DNA of 64,000 nt from Segatella copri (GTDB taxonomy: Bacteria > Bacteroidota > Bacteroidia > Bacteroidales > Bacteroidaceae), in assembly GCF_949820605.1 (NCBI RefSeq), contig NZ_CATKVU010000006.1, forward strand, positions 3,257,431 through 3,321,430. The letters are read 5' to 3'. The first letter of the stretch is position 1; every line of letters begins with the position of its first letter. Below are positions 8,682-18,000 of this stretch, piece by piece. Position numbers and translations under genes: made by a program. The notes under the pieces were generated by a model, which did not search any database, was not told where the DNA came from, and worked only from the letters and a program-made list of their open reading frames with translations.

Positions 8682-9656
8682 TTATTTATCCCAAAGCTGA
8701 TAGTCGATTACCTTATTGTCGTTGGGCTGAATGCTGTCGCTTGCCGAAGATGCAGGTTCTTGGGCATTCTTCTCCAGATGATAATAACTCCCGGCCAGGG
8801 CTGCCAGTAGGGCGATGATGAGGGCACAGAGCAGGAGCAAGGCGTGGCGGTAACGGGGCGTACAGGACAGGCGCTGGCGCAATTGGGTGATGTTTTGCGG
8901 ACGGCTTTGCGGGTCGCGGCAGCTACAGATTTCTGCCATCTTGCTGAGCGCCTTATCGCCCGTAGCCTTGGCCATGTCGCCCAGAACCATGCCCAGAGAA
9001 TAAATATCGGCACGCGGTTCAGCCTTGGCAGCTGGTAGCATCTGTTCGGGAGCAATATAGCCCGAAGTTCCGGCTGGCGATTTCAATACGCAGAAAGAAT
9101 CGCTATCCGAGAGACCGAAATCGATGAGCTTCACGTTCTGTCCGTTATGTGTAATCATGATGTTGGAAGGCTTCAGATCGCGATGAATCATCTGTTTGTT
9201 GTGCATGTATTCCAGCGCATCCATCAGCTGTCCTGCTATCTTGCGGGCGAGTTCTGCCGAGAGGGCATTCTTCTTGATGAGCTGCTCCAGATTATCGCCG
9301 TCAATATATTCCATCACCACTACCGTGCCCAGGTTGTCAACCTTTTCCAGGTCGATGGTACGGCAGATATTGGGATGTTCCAGCTGCTGGCCTATTTCAA
9401 ACTCCTTGGCGAGTGCCTGGCGGTAAATAGGGGTGTAGAGAAAATCGTTCTTGAGACATTTCAACATGAAACGCTTGCCGTATTTGGTGGCTGTAAAGAT
9501 GCGTGTATGGCCCGAAATAGACACGTAGCATTGGTGGAGATTGCTGAATGCATCCTCCACAGGCAAGGGGTTTGAATTGCTCATCTCCTTGCTGATATCC
9601 TCGGTAAATCCCGATGTCGTTTTCTTCTTCTTTTCTTCAGTTTCTTCCATGCTCAC
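8682..9656 (-). CDS. Hanks-type Ser/Thr protein kinase, membrane-anchored
   Basis: A 324-residue eukaryotic-like kinase. Visible are the invariant Lys region (KRFMLKCLK), the hinge MEYIDGDNLEQL, the catalytic loop HRDLKPSN (~165), DFG (~182), the activation segment ending GTSGYIAPEQ, and the ADIYSLGMVL helix. A single membrane span near the C-terminus (~272-292, rich in L/A/I) leaves ~30 residues outside, so the kinase faces the cytoplasm. The glycine loop is degenerate (SGHTRIFTATKYG), but the catalytic residues are present, so it is probably active. It is the last gene of a long minus-strand series of adhesin-like envelope genes, 30 bp after a small probable DNA-binding gene. Its substrate is unknown; that neighbour or the envelope proteins are candidates. 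Confidence 0.88.
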   Translation of the reverse strand: MSMEETEEKKKKTTSGFTEDISKEMSNSNPLPVEDAFSNLHQCYVSISGHTRIFTATKYGKRFMLKCLKNDFLYTPIYRQALAKEFEIGQQLEHPNICRTIDLEKVDNLGTVVVMEYIDGDNLEQLIKKNALSAELARKIAGQLMDALEYMHNKQMIHRDLKPSNIMITHNGQNVKLIDFGLSDSDSFCVLKSPAGTSGYIAPEQMLPAAKAEPRADIYSLGMVLGDMAKATGDKALSKMAEICSCRDPQSRPQNITQLRQRLSCTPRYRHALLLLCALIIALLAALAGSYYHLEKNAQEPASSASDSIQPNDNKVIDYQLWDK

Positions 9657-9686
9657 GGATTCCTCTTTTTCTTGATTACTGTTATT

Positions 9687-10256
9687 TTATTTCTCGTTGA
9701 TGCTGATGACGGTAAGTCCGCCGTTTCTGCCGGCTACGAACGAGGCAGTACGCTCGCCGCCACGCTCGATGTAGGGCAGGAAGAGGGGCTGCTCCTTGAT
9801 GAAACAGCCTGTTACGAAGCGGTCGCCAGGCTGCAGCTTGCTGTTCTCTGACTTCTCTATTTCATAGGTGCTGTCGCCCAGATAGCGGAGCTGCAGCAGA
9901 CGGTTGGGACTCCAACCGATAGAAACAAGAGTACCTTCTTGTAAATCACTACTTACCAGCTGGTTTGCCTTGAAGAAGGAACTGTTGTACTTGGTGCTTG
10001 TCTTGAGCCAATGGGTAAATTCCATGTAGTTCCGATGACCGATATATTGGGAAAGCACATCGAGGGTTACCATGCGTGGCTTGTGATTGTCGCTCACATA
10101 ACCATAGAGTCGTTTGAGGGTGGATGGCGAAATAGTTCCACATGTTTTCTTATCCAGATAGAGTGAAAACTCTTCGAAGTCGGTTGTCGTGGCAAGAATC
10201 TTGCCGTATTTCTGTTCTACGAGCGATTTGAGCTCTTCTATTTCGGGTGTTGTCAT
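9687..10256 (-). CDS. Small cytoplasmic protein, probable DNA-binding, kinase partner
   Basis: A 189-residue protein with no signal peptide. Residues ~35-80 contain the pattern STLKRLYGYVSDNHKPR followed by VTLDVLSQYIGHRNYMEF, an unnamed N-terminal module I recognise from many Bacteroidota proteins and which looks like a helix-turn-helix. The C-terminal half is beta-rich. It lies between the LRR lipoprotein and kinase genes with short gaps (35 and 30 bp), so it is probably made with them. Inferred role: a regulator that may be a kinase target. The inference rests only on context and a weak motif. Confidence 0.7.
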   Translation of the reverse strand: MTTPEIEELKSLVEQKYGKILATTTDFEEFSLYLDKKTCGTISPSTLKRLYGYVSDNHKPRMVTLDVLSQYIGHRNYMEFTHWLKTSTKYNSSFFKANQLVSSDLQEGTLVSIGWSPNRLLQLRYLGDSTYEIEKSENSKLQPGDRFVTGCFIKEQPLFLPYIERGGERTASFVAGRNGGLTVISINEK

Positions 10257-10291
10257 AATTTATCTTTTAATTATATGATTCTTCAACATTT

Positions 10292-11938
10292 TTATTCTTC
10301 TACTATATGGGTGAATTTACCCCATATTTTATGGTTCTGATAGCTCTTTTTCATGCCTGCAGGCACGTGGAGCACGCAGGTGGCGAAGAAGCCTTCTACC
10401 TTGTTGGCGAAGGCGTTTTCTTCGCAGTAAGGAATCATGGAAGCTGAAACATAAAGGTCGGTAAGCGGACTTTCGTCGAAGGCGTAGTTGCTGATTTGTT
10501 CTGTGTTGGCTCCCAGATACACTTTCGTGAGTTTCCGGCAGCCTTGGAAAACGCCTGTAGGAATCAGCTTGATGCCTGCCCCAAGATGTATTTCCTTTAT
10601 CTGACTGTCCATGAAGGCGCCTTGACCTAATGTTTTGACGTTGTCTGACAGATAAAACGCCTCGATGCTGCATTCCTTGAAGGCGTAGGCGCCAATGGAG
10701 GTAAAGGCAGAAGGAAGGGTGTATTTGCCCTTCTTGCCCATCGGAAACCAGACGATTTTGTCGCCTTCTGCATTCAGCAGTACGCCGTCCTGACTCTTGT
10801 AGTTAGCGTTGGCAGGCGAAACCGTAAGGGCTTCGAGCGCCGTGCATCCGCTGGAAGGGAGAATGCTGCCTGCTGAGGCAGGAATCTCTATCTCGCGGAG
10901 CGAAGTACAATCGGCAAATGCATCTTTCCCGATGGTGGTTGCATCGGCTGGGAGAACTACGTGGGTGAGCTTCTCGCAACCGGCAAATGTGCCTTGCACA
11001 ATCTGGTTTTCTGCAGCTTCGTGATGATAAGGACCTACCATTCCGCCTGCTGCGAGGTGAACGTCGGTAAGGTCTATATCCGATAGCTTGCCGGGGGTGA
11101 CTGCGTTATCGTTGTCGCGCCCCATCATCATTCTCATACAGCTGAGGTCTTCGCCGTTCAGGGTTCCGGCTATGCTCAACTGGGTGTATTCGTAAAGATG
11201 ATTGCCCATCAGCTGGGTCAGTTCACCTGTTTCGTTTAGCGTAATGGCGTCGCTCGTATCATATTTGATGGCGGTTCCTATGGTTTCTCCTACCATATTC
11301 CGGGCGAAAGGCTGGAATTCGTAGTGGGCATTCCGCTCCAGATTTCCGATGCGCAACTTGATTTTTCCCTTCTTTCCGTCAAAGTTTTCTACGATGCATT
11401 TCTGCTTGTTCTCCGGCTCGCCGGTCAGATAAACGTAGCATCCGGTTTCGGTCATCGGTTCGCCACCATCATCGGTTATTTCGTAGCTTACGAATGCGCT
11501 CATCGGTCCGTGACTCAAGAGTGTAGCCGACGATAGTTTCGGACTTATATTGGGCTGGGTGGTGAAACTCATCATGTTGCTGGTTGTGGTTGTTCGCCCG
11601 TTGTTGCCCTGCAGCATATAATAATAGGTAGTGCCCGCTTTGAGTCCCGTCAGAACCAGCGAGACGTCAGCTCCCTGGGCATGAACCTCGCTAGTATTGA
11701 GGTTCATGCTCTCCGAAGTGCCGTATCTGAACAGGAGTTTCGGCATTTCTGTTTCTCCCTCTATGGTAGCTGATCCGTTGAGGGTAGCCTCTGTTCGGGT
11801 GATGTGGGTCGCCTCTGTGGTTATCAGGTGCGGCTCCAGATAAGCAGGCTTATCGCTATTGCTGCAACCTGCCATCATCATGTTTCCTATCAGGAGGGCA
11901 AGAAATCTGATGCTGCGTAATATGCTTTTTATGTTCAT
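10292..11938 (-). CDS. BspA-type leucine-rich-repeat lipoprotein with Fn3-like domain
   Basis: A 548-residue lipoprotein (lipobox MMAGC, Cys ~25). Two Fn3-like segments (~35-230; TRTEATLNGSATIEGETEMP and TYYYMLQGNNGRT are typical strands) precede BspA-type LRR_5 repeats (~300-520; e.g. IGKDAFADCTSLREIEIPAS, YAFKECSIEAFYLSDNVKTL). Such proteins are surface adhesins, known from Tannerella BspA to bind host matrix proteins. It follows the upstream gene by 3 bp and is the sixth gene of the series starting at 19.6 kb. The ligand is unknown. Confidence 0.85.
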   Translation of the reverse strand: MNIKSILRSIRFLALLIGNMMMAGCSNSDKPAYLEPHLITTEATHITRTEATLNGSATIEGETEMPKLLFRYGTSESMNLNTSEVHAQGADVSLVLTGLKAGTTYYYMLQGNNGRTTTTSNMMSFTTQPNISPKLSSATLLSHGPMSAFVSYEITDDGGEPMTETGCYVYLTGEPENKQKCIVENFDGKKGKIKLRIGNLERNAHYEFQPFARNMVGETIGTAIKYDTSDAITLNETGELTQLMGNHLYEYTQLSIAGTLNGEDLSCMRMMMGRDNDNAVTPGKLSDIDLTDVHLAAGGMVGPYHHEAAENQIVQGTFAGCEKLTHVVLPADATTIGKDAFADCTSLREIEIPASAGSILPSSGCTALEALTVSPANANYKSQDGVLLNAEGDKIVWFPMGKKGKYTLPSAFTSIGAYAFKECSIEAFYLSDNVKTLGQGAFMDSQIKEIHLGAGIKLIPTGVFQGCRKLTKVYLGANTEQISNYAFDESPLTDLYVSASMIPYCEENAFANKVEGFFATCVLHVPAGMKKSYQNHKIWGKFTHIVEE

Positions 11939-11941
11939 TTC

Positions 11942-12937
11942 TTACTTCTTTTGTTTTCCGATTTTAATACCTATGCCGATGCTGCCCTGCCATTGTTTTC
12001 CGGCGATGGTGATGGCTGAGGCTGCGATGCTCACTCTGTTGAACGAGGCGAGCACACCCAGCTGGGCTGCGAAGCCTTTGTGGGTAAGGTCTTCGTTGAG
12101 CAGGTATCCGCCTCCGCTGCTCTCGGTCTGCTGCCAGGCTGTAGCGGCTTTGCCGTAGCCTACGCCTTCGAAGAGGCAGAAACCATGCGTGATGTGGTGG
12201 ATGGCTCCAGCGGTAAAGGTGTAGTTCTGGTGGCGTGTATTGCCTGTATAATAAGGTTTGATGCTGCTGCCCGGCGTGAAACCTTCTTTGTTGCAGGTTC
12301 CCTCTGTGCTGCCTATGCTCTTGAGGTTGCTGCTGGCATGGATGAAGAAGCCGTGGCGGCGCATCAGGGCGAAGAAGAGACCATAGGACGGTCCGTCTTC
12401 ATGAAGGGATAGCGTGGCGAGTGTGTAGAGGGCGAGTGGCATCTTCTTACGTACTTGTGGGATGGCAATCGTATCTATTACCGTCTTTACTTCTACGATG
12501 GTGTCGTGCTTCTCCTGGATGATAGGAGTAGGCTTGGGCAGTTTCAGTTTCAGCTCGTAGGTCATTCTGCTTTCCAGCGGTTTGCTGAACCGGTAATCGC
12601 GGAGCACGCCCCATTCAGGATGCTTGATGGTGAGCAGTTTGGAGCCTTTAGGAAGATAGAGCCAGATTTCGCCCACTTTATCTTTTCGCGATACGATTCC
12701 GAGCGGGGTGGAGAAGGCAAAGTCGGAGGGTGCTTCTACCTTTACCAGGGCGCAAGGCTCATCGTTGAGGTCGCGCACGGGGGTAATAAAGGCACTCACG
12801 TCGTTGGGCAACAGGCGGAAACCTGCTACCGAAAACTCTTGTGCCTGAACGGATGCTGACCACAGGCTTAATATGAATAAGAGTATCGTGAGTCTGAAAC
12901 TCCCAACTCTTAACTTCTCACTCCTAACTGCCATCAT
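11942..12937 (-). CDS. Exported envelope protein, probable OM-associated, unknown function
   Basis: A 331-residue protein with an N-terminal signal peptide (LTILLFILSLWSASVQA) after a short charged leader; ATGs at 12937 and 12934 are both possible. The first ~110 mature residues (FSVAGFRLLPNDVSAFITPV onward) match a recurring Bacteroidota N-terminal sandwich found before PEGA-like or repeat regions. The C-terminal ~170 residues alternate hydrophobic strands (YTFTAGAIHHITHGFCLFEG, FAAQLGVLASFNRVSIAAS, SIGIGIKIGKQKK) and resemble a small outer-membrane barrel. It starts 1 bp after the preceding gene and ends 3 bp before the LRR gene, so it is translationally linked. The function is unknown. Confidence 0.72.
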   Translation of the reverse strand: MMAVRSEKLRVGSFRLTILLFILSLWSASVQAQEFSVAGFRLLPNDVSAFITPVRDLNDEPCALVKVEAPSDFAFSTPLGIVSRKDKVGEIWLYLPKGSKLLTIKHPEWGVLRDYRFSKPLESRMTYELKLKLPKPTPIIQEKHDTIVEVKTVIDTIAIPQVRKKMPLALYTLATLSLHEDGPSYGLFFALMRRHGFFIHASSNLKSIGSTEGTCNKEGFTPGSSIKPYYTGNTRHQNYTFTAGAIHHITHGFCLFEGVGYGKAATAWQQTESSGGGYLLNEDLTHKGFAAQLGVLASFNRVSIAASAITIAGKQWQGSIGIGIKIGKQKK

Positions 12938-12938
12938 A

Positions 12939-14000
12939 TTATTCTAAATTAAAGTCTTGTATACTGATTACATCGTCTCCGCTATGTACGGTTCCTGCCG
13001 GTTGCCAGGTGCGCACGTGGATGAGTGGCATGGACGGATTGCGGAAATCCCAGAGCAGAAAGAGATAGCCGTCGTCTGCGTAGCGGTCGCTCTTGTATTG
13101 CTGCCGGAGGGTGACGCCGTAAATGCCGTCCATCGTAGGATGGCGCATGATGCGGAATCCCGAGAATTTCAAGTCTATCTTCTGGTTGACTGTAAATACC
13201 TTCGCCAGTCTTGAAATATAGTCTTTCTTCGAGTGAATGGCGTAGGTTACCTTTGCTTCAGCCTGACACTTGTTGTCGTTGGCTACTGGTTTTATCACGT
13301 TTCCTACGATGATGAGTGCCTTGTCGCTAAACACCTGTTTCAGGAAATCTAGATCCTTGGTGGTATAGGCTGTGCGGAAATGTTCGCAGTAGTTGAGGAT
13401 GGTATGGCAGCGTCTGGCATCGGTCTCTGTGAGTTTACCCTGCATGATTTTCGAGGCTTCCTTGTAGAAAGGATTCGACTGTGCCATCGTCTTGAGATTT
13501 ACCTGCGAAAGATAGCTGGTCTTTCCTGCTTTTGGTGCATTCGCTTGCCTGCTTGCCTGTTCTTCCGGTTGGTAATCAGCCGCACTCTTCGTGCCTTCTT
13601 CCGTCTCTCCGTTCATCAGCATCTGCGCCTGCTGCCTGTTGGCTTCCGGAACCGCATTTTTATTGCCTTCTGTGAATACTACCATACCCTGGCGGTCGAT
13701 AAATCCCTCTCTCTTAGAGTTTTGCTCGCGAAACCGGAGCTGCCCGTTGCGGAAACGGGTGTCTAGCAGACAGCCACGCAAAGGGATGGTAAACAGCTCG
13801 TTACCGTCTGCATCTTCTACCACGTATCGCTTGCCTTTCGCGCCGTTGTCCTGTTCTACAAGTTCCAGTCCTTCGTTCACTCCGTATCGGATTTCCTGGC
13901 AGTCGCCTTTATAAACGGCAGAGGGCAGCAGCCACAAGGCTGCCACCCATCCTCCGAGAAGGAGTGCTAGAAGGGATAATATCAATACCGTCTTCTTCAT
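12939..14000 (-). CDS. Membrane-anchored protein with NTF2-like domain, unknown function
   Basis: A 353-residue protein with an N-terminal anchor (ILSLLALLLGGWVAALWLL). Residues ~35-125 are beta-rich and contain WG/KWG-like strands (NELFTIPLRG, GFIDRQGMVVFTEG). A Q/E/A-rich linker (~125-170) leads to a C-terminal domain (~195-350) with NTF2-like features: HTILNYCEHFRTAYTTKDLD, then FSDKALIIVGNVI, ending in strands with QDFNLE. The NTF2-like fold binds small ligands or partners, and enzymatic activity cannot be assumed. It lies in the middle of the fimbrillin/LRR/kinase series, 1 bp before the next gene. Confidence 0.7.
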   Translation of the reverse strand: MKKTVLILSLLALLLGGWVAALWLLPSAVYKGDCQEIRYGVNEGLELVEQDNGAKGKRYVVEDADGNELFTIPLRGCLLDTRFRNGQLRFREQNSKREGFIDRQGMVVFTEGNKNAVPEANRQQAQMLMNGETEEGTKSAADYQPEEQASRQANAPKAGKTSYLSQVNLKTMAQSNPFYKEASKIMQGKLTETDARRCHTILNYCEHFRTAYTTKDLDFLKQVFSDKALIIVGNVIKPVANDNKCQAEAKVTYAIHSKKDYISRLAKVFTVNQKIDLKFSGFRIMRHPTMDGIYGVTLRQQYKSDRYADDGYLFLLWDFRNPSMPLIHVRTWQPAGTVHSGDDVISIQDFNLE

Positions 14001-14056
14001 TTATAATTCTCTGTATTCTTATCATTCATAGCCCTTCGGGAGAAAGGCTTTCTTAT

Positions 14057-14953
14057 TTATTTCCCCCAGTTCTGAATCTCGCCGCCTATCTCTATCTTCA
14101 CCTGGTCTGGGTTGTCAGAAATAATGAAGTTGACAAGATGTTCGGTTCCGGGTTTAAACTGGAATCTGCTCTCGTAGAGATAACTTACACCTTTCATTAC
14201 CACCTCGATGAGTGGTCTACGGTTTTCTATGCGTTGAGGCACGATGATTGCCGAGTAGATGTAGTCGCTCTCCTGATGGGCGATGATGCTCTGCTGGGTT
14301 CCTTTCACATAACGGGTTGCCACGCCTGCCTGAAGGTCGATGGTGGCTGTAGGTACCGTGCTGTGGATGGTTACCTGGGCATGGGTAGGCATGTCTCCCT
14401 CAAAGTCTTCGCCCTTGATCAGACGTATCTTGAGCTTGCTCATGATATGCTTGAAGTTGAGGCTGATAGGGGAGTTGGATGCCTGGATGTCCTTGCTGGT
14501 GGCAAAGAGCAGGTCGCTTGCCTCGTAACCGCCGGGTGCAGTTGCCGTCTTCGGGGTACTCTGGTCGAGGGCTACGCTGAAAGGCTGGTCTGTCGTGCTG
14601 CTTACGCCTTGTATGTATGGGTAGTAAGCGTAGGCGTTGTAGGTGCCTTCGTCCCAATAGAGGGTGCGGGCGGCTTCCCATTTGCTGCCATCGTAGGTGA
14701 GCGCTTCGTTGTTCACGAGATTGCCGCCTATTTCGAGTGGAGCCTTGCTTTCTGCCACGTAGAGACCTATCTTGTCGTTTGACTCGAAACTGGTTGCCGT
14801 GGCACGGCTCTGGCCGGGATAGTTTACGGCAAAAGTCATCGGCGTAGATTGGGCATCCTTGTAGCGGGAGGTTGTTTCCACCTCCTCGCTACATGAAACC
14901 ATTCCTAATATAGCCAACGCAAAACTGGCGTATCTTATTATATGTTTCTTCAT
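14057..14953 (-). CDS. Fimbrillin-family lipoprotein
   Basis: A 298-residue lipoprotein (lipobox GMVSC, Cys ~21) with the fimbrillin (Mfa/FimA-like) pattern: an N-terminal strand region (PMTFAVNYPGQSRATATSFE, DKIGLYVAES), the aromatic YWDEGTYNAYAYYPYI motif, SDLLFATSKD, the helix-strand NFKHIMSKLKIRLIKG and a final domain with VPQRIENRRPLIEV. These build surface fimbriae or fimbria-like adhesive structures in Bacteroidales after lipoprotein processing. It follows the M64 fusion gene by 49 bp on the same strand and shares its fimbrillin module design, so assembly with the fusion protein is plausible. Confidence 0.85.
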   Translation of the reverse strand: MKKHIIRYASFALAILGMVSCSEEVETTSRYKDAQSTPMTFAVNYPGQSRATATSFESNDKIGLYVAESKAPLEIGGNLVNNEALTYDGSKWEAARTLYWDEGTYNAYAYYPYIQGVSSTTDQPFSVALDQSTPKTATAPGGYEASDLLFATSKDIQASNSPISLNFKHIMSKLKIRLIKGEDFEGDMPTHAQVTIHSTVPTATIDLQAGVATRYVKGTQQSIIAHQESDYIYSAIIVPQRIENRRPLIEVVMKGVSYLYESRFQFKPGTEHLVNFIISDNPDQVKIEIGGEIQNWGK

Positions 14954-15002
14954 TTTTTTCTTGTTTTAATGGTCCATATTCTGATTTACCTTGCCCTCGC
15001 TC

Positions 15003-18000
15003 TTAGCGATGCTTTCTAACCTTTGCCATTTTCAGCGGACTGCCTTTATGGAAGACTGGAGCATGCTGGTAGGTTCCGGATGTGCGTTGGTCGCCATTGC
15101 CGCCGAAAGCACGGCTCTCTACGATTCCCGCATCCCGCTTGTCGTTCTTAACGAAGTCTTCGAAACTGTAGGTTTCTCCGGCATAAGCCTTGATGCGCTT
15201 CACGATACTCTCACGGCTGATGGTGCTGTAGTAAGGAATATCGTTGTTCATGCAGGAGTTCGGCTCCGAACGGAATACGCCTCGGTTGTGCATGTAGCCT
15301 CCCTCGTAAATGTCTACGATGTCGCTATATCGGTCGTCGAAAATCAGATGACTCCAGCCTACGCTATGCATCTTGCCGGTAAGTTCCAGGTTGTCGTACC
15401 AGCCGAGCGACTTGGCTCCGTTGAATTCAAGAACGTGACCACAGCAGGTACAATCGCAGAAATCAATGAAGGCGTTGTGATAAATGTACTCATCGCCCAA
15501 CTTTCCGAATCCGTGTCCGCCTGCCTCATGCTGGATGACGCCACGGGTATCGAGTGGATAACCATAGGTACTCTGAGGACAGAAGGCAATAGCCGAACCA
15601 TCTTCCCACATCTGGCAGATGCCACCGTAATCGGTAGAATTAGGAACCATGATGATCAGGGTCTGATTCAGATTGCCCTTGTTGACAGTTGGAGCGCCCA
15701 AAGCATAATCGAATACTTCGTCATAATCAGCCTTCAGTCCTACGCCACCGGTAAAGGTGGTGTTGAATCGGTTGTAGCGGATGGTGTTCACGGTTCCCAC
15801 GCCCGATTCCGTAGAAAGCGGAATGGCGGTATAGACGTTGAAGTAATCACGGTAAGTCTTGTAAGGTTCAATACCAAAGAAATACTCCACTTCCTGCTTG
15901 ATATCCTTCAGATATTTGCCGCTGGCAATATCCTTTGCATTAAAGCCGTCGCCGAGCAGCACGATATTGATTCCACCATTATTGCCCTTGGTAGCCTTCT
16001 GCAGGGTAATCCATTCGTCCTCGCCATATTCATAGCCATATTGGGTAACGCTACATTCGTGGGTATAGTCTTTGTCTTTCAGGCGGAATACCACCTTTCC
16101 ATCACGACTATCAGCATTCTTAGCCATTCCATTGATAGTCAAAGTAACTTCTGTTTTCTTGTTGCCGCTGGCAGGAGAAACCTCGCACCAGTCTGGCTTG
16201 CTGGCTACTTCCCATTCGCCTTCTGCGTTAATTACCAGTTTCTGCTTATGCTCCGTGCTTAAAGCGCAGGCTACAGATGGTCGGCAAACGAGCTCATGGT
16301 GAGCTGCGATGCGCTTGAAGTCTTTCCAGCCGCTGGCTGCTTGATACTGAGTGATGGCTGATTCTGGAACTTCAAGGGTGAAGTTGTCCTTGGCTACGCC
16401 ATTGAAAGCTCCGCTCTCAATATGGGCAGGCATCGTTCCTTTACATATAATGGAATTTATACCATAGCATTCATTGAATGCGCCTTGGCGAATGGTCTCC
16501 ATAGATTCTGGAAAGATGATGCCTTCCAGCATTTTGCAATTGCTAAATGCGTTTTCTCCAATGCTCTCTACTTCTTGTGGAATGTCAAGAATTCCCATCA
16601 ATCGCCAATTGTAGGCAAAAGCATTGCTACCGATATGGGTAAGGGTAGATGGTAATGTTAACGTTCCAGAAAAATCATTGTTACAGAAGGCGTTTTCTGA
16701 AATGACTTTTAGACTTTTTGGCAAGTGTAATTCGCCTTTGAAATGGCAGTTAGCAAAAGCATCGTTTGCAATATTTGTTATACCATCATGTAAAGTTAGT
16801 GTTCCGTTAAAACCACAGTTATGAAATGCTTCAGATGGAAGTGCTGTAATACCTTGTGGTATTGATAATGAACCTGTGAATCCAGAACAATAGCTAAATG
16901 CACATACTCCCATTCTTTTAAGCTTTGCTGGTAATCTTAGTTCTCCATATAATCCACTACATCCAGAGAAACAATAACCTCTAATCATCTCAAGATTATC
17001 TGGCAAAATAAGGTTTCCAGTTAGGTTCTTGCAACCTTGGAAGACACCTCCATAGTAATCTGTTCCTTCATCTTGATTATCGTCTTCTCCTTCATTTCCT
17101 AATTTGCGAAGAGTAGATGGAAGTGAAAGTGTTCCGTTGAGACCTGTGCAACCATTGAATGCTCCTCTTTGAATGTCAACAACACCTTCTGGAATAATCA
17201 AAGATCCGGAAAGGTATTTACAACCATAAAAAGCATTTGGACCAATAGACTTTAATGTGTCAGGTAAGACCAAACGTGTTAAAGATTGACTTCCTGAAAT
17301 GGATGAGTTCCAATAGAAAGAACTGCCAGGAATTTGGTCGTTTTCATTAATGTTATTTGTCGTTTCAGCTCTACCCCATGCTTTGATACGTACTTCTTTC
17401 AAATTCAATGCTGACAAACGTGTCATCGAGTCTCTCATAAAGTAAAAGTCACGAGCATCAATCTGTCCTGTAATCTTGAGATTTCGAACCTGAGTATAGT
17501 CCTTATTAGCCGCAGTAATGGCTTTCTTCAAACCTCCAGGAGTAGAGTTGATGACAATATACTCCTTCGCCGTAGCATCATGACTTACCAGATCATTCTC
17601 CCAAGGAGTAATGCTTTCGCTTACCAAAGTCAGCTTGTAAGCGCCGCTTCCGATCTGCTTATCTACTTTGATACCGAAGTTCATCATCTTGCCTGCCACA
17701 TAGGTAAGAGCCTCGTTCTTAGTGAACTTATAAGGTACGCCGCCGATGGTGATGCTGAAGAGGGTTGTGCCGGCTGCCACGGTTTGAGGAACCACGATGG
17801 TGCGCCACTCGTCGTTAGTACGAGATGGGATGGTCATGTTGTTCTCTACAGCACCTGCAGTCTTGATTTCGCCAGTAGAAAGGTTGATGCTTGCCTTGCG
17901 GGCTACGTTGGCTGTCAGGACAATCTTTTCCAGATTCGCCCATTCGCCCTCGGCAAAACCGGAACCCTGAATCAGGGTAACACGGGCATTAGACATGCGA

